Of a DNA stretch of 6,417 nucleotides, positions 5,945 through 6,417 are shown one piece after another. Position 1 is the stretch's first letter; the number at the start of each line of letters is the position of its first letter. The DNA is taken from the NCBI GenBank assembly GCA_016188625.1, contig JACPHL010000187.1:1-6417 (forward strand), given 5' to 3'. Under the pieces are notes generated by a model. It saw only the letters and a list, made by a program, of their open reading frames with translations. It had not been told where the DNA came from and did no database searches. Both the position numbers and the translations under genes were made by a program. Source of the DNA: Candidatus Rokuibacteriota bacterium (GTDB taxonomy: Bacteria; Methylomirabilota; Methylomirabilia; Rokubacteriales; JACPHL01).

Positions 5945-6417
5945 GGCCCGGATGGAGGCGGGAGGCGTTCGGAGAGGAGCCGGTTCACCAGCTGGGGGTT
6001 GGCCTGCCCGCGGGTCGCCTTCATGACCTGGCCGACCAGGAAGCCCAGGCTTTGCTTCTTCCCCTTCTGCCAGTCGCCCACCGCCGCGGGGTGGGCGGCG
6101 AGAACCGCCTCGATGACCCGCACCAGCTCGGACTCGTCGGAGACCTGGACCCACCCCTTCCTGGCCACGATCTCCTCCGCGGAGGCCCGGGGCTCCCGGA
6201 ACATCGCGTCGAGGACATCCTTCGCGATCCTCCCGCTGATGACCCCCTGCTCGAGGAGCCGGAGGAGCCCGGCCAGACGTTCCGGGGGGAGGATCTCGAT
6301 CCAGGAGGCCGGGGCAGCGTCCCCGGCCGCTCCCTCGGCCCGGAGGCGCCCGAAGACCTCCGTGGTGATCCAGTTGGACACGAGCCGGGGCTGGGAGACC
6401 CGCGTCACGACCTGCTC
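5941..6417 (-). CDS. gatB: Asp-tRNA(Asn)/Glu-tRNA(Gln) amidotransferase subunit B, C-terminal part (5' end outside window)
   Basis: GatB is the tRNA-binding and kinase-like subunit of the cytoplasmic GatCAB complex, which converts Glu-tRNA(Gln) and/or Asp-tRNA(Asn) to the amidated forms. The visible 158 residues begin in mid-protein (E-Q-V-V-T-R at the window edge) and run to a TGA at 5943-5941. The frame stays open to the window edge, and the GTG at 6408 is an internal valine, not a start. The segment LVSNWITTEVFGRL is typical of the GatB middle/C-terminal junction. It is followed by the helical GatB/YqeY tail domain, with VISGRIAKDVLDAMF, the conserved GWVQVSDE stretch, and the ending KGKKQSLGFLVGQVMKATRG plus NPQLVNRLL, which matches the usual K-x-xx-GFLVGQ-M-K-x-T-x-G-x-A-NP signature. 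GatB is normally about 480 residues, so roughly the last third is present. The stop codon overlaps the start of the AsmA-like gene (ATGA). Identification is firm; only the 5' part is missing. Confidence 0.95.
   Translation of the reverse strand, partial: EQVVTRVSQPRLVSNWITTEVFGRLRAEGAAGDAAPASWIEILPPERLAGLLRLLEQGVISGRIAKDVLDAMFREPRASAEEIVARKGWVQVSDESELVRVIEAVLAAHPAAVGDWQKGKKQSLGFLVGQVMKATRGQANPQLVNRLLSERLPPPSGP

Noticed and set aside
5945-6154. An upstream start at 6154 for the AsmA-like gene
   Set aside because: The extra 70 residues lie in another frame of gatB, are low-complexity, and would bury the membrane anchor. The ATGA overlap at 5944 is the natural start.
1-6417. A hidden defence system, mobile element, CRISPR array, tRNA or riboswitch
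   Set aside because: Every stretch over 100 bp is accounted for by recognised coding sequence on the minus strand. No repeat-spacer pattern, transposase, terminal inverted repeats, cloverleaf or long structured leader was seen, and composition is uniform apart from the two short AT-richer spacers.

Overview
The window is very GC-rich (roughly 70% or more by eye) and densely coding. All six genes lie on the minus strand, so transcription runs from high to low coordinates. The gene content points to a Gram-negative-type bacterium: an EnvC-type amidase activator with a signal peptide, FtsEX, an AsmA-like inner-membrane-anchored protein and a periplasmic S41 protease. High GC plus the order ftsE-ftsX-envC-ctpA would suit a Methylomirabilota/Rokubacteria-type or deltaproteobacteria-like lineage. 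That placement is a low-confidence impression, not a result.

Layout in transcription order: (1) 6417-5941, the C-terminal part of gatB (Asp-tRNA(Asn)/Glu-tRNA(Gln) amidotransferase subunit B), whose 5' end is outside the window. (2) 5944-4154, an AsmA-like protein joined to gatB by an ATGA stop/start overlap. (3) A 43-bp AT-richer spacer holding a TATAAT promoter that sits almost on top of the next start codon. (4) 4110-3421 ftsE, 3428-2550 ftsX and 2553-1372 envC, all overlapping (8 bp, then a 4-bp GTGA overlap), forming the cell-separation module. (5) A 37-bp spacer with a perfect Shine-Dalgarno, then ctpA at 1334-90. (6) An 89-bp tail after ctpA carrying two strong GC-rich hairpins.

The central functional unit is FtsE-FtsX-EnvC. 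In the known system the FtsEX ABC complex at the division site controls EnvC, which activates periplasmic N-acetylmuramyl-L-alanine amidases that split septal peptidoglycan. CtpA, a Ser/Lys/Gln-type PDZ protease, is next in line and could tune the level of peptidoglycan hydrolases or their partners. The LytM domain of EnvC has lost its zinc-binding residues, as expected of an activator rather than an enzyme.

The window looks mostly like a conserved housekeeping/cell-envelope locus and not a new defence or mobile system. The points most worth a second look are the apparently leaderless ftsE transcript, the degenerate ABC signature motif in FtsE, the joining of an AsmA-like gene to gatB, and the paired hairpins after ctpA. 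No RNA genes, CRISPR arrays, insertion sequences or integration sites were seen, and no stretch above 100 bp lacks a gene.
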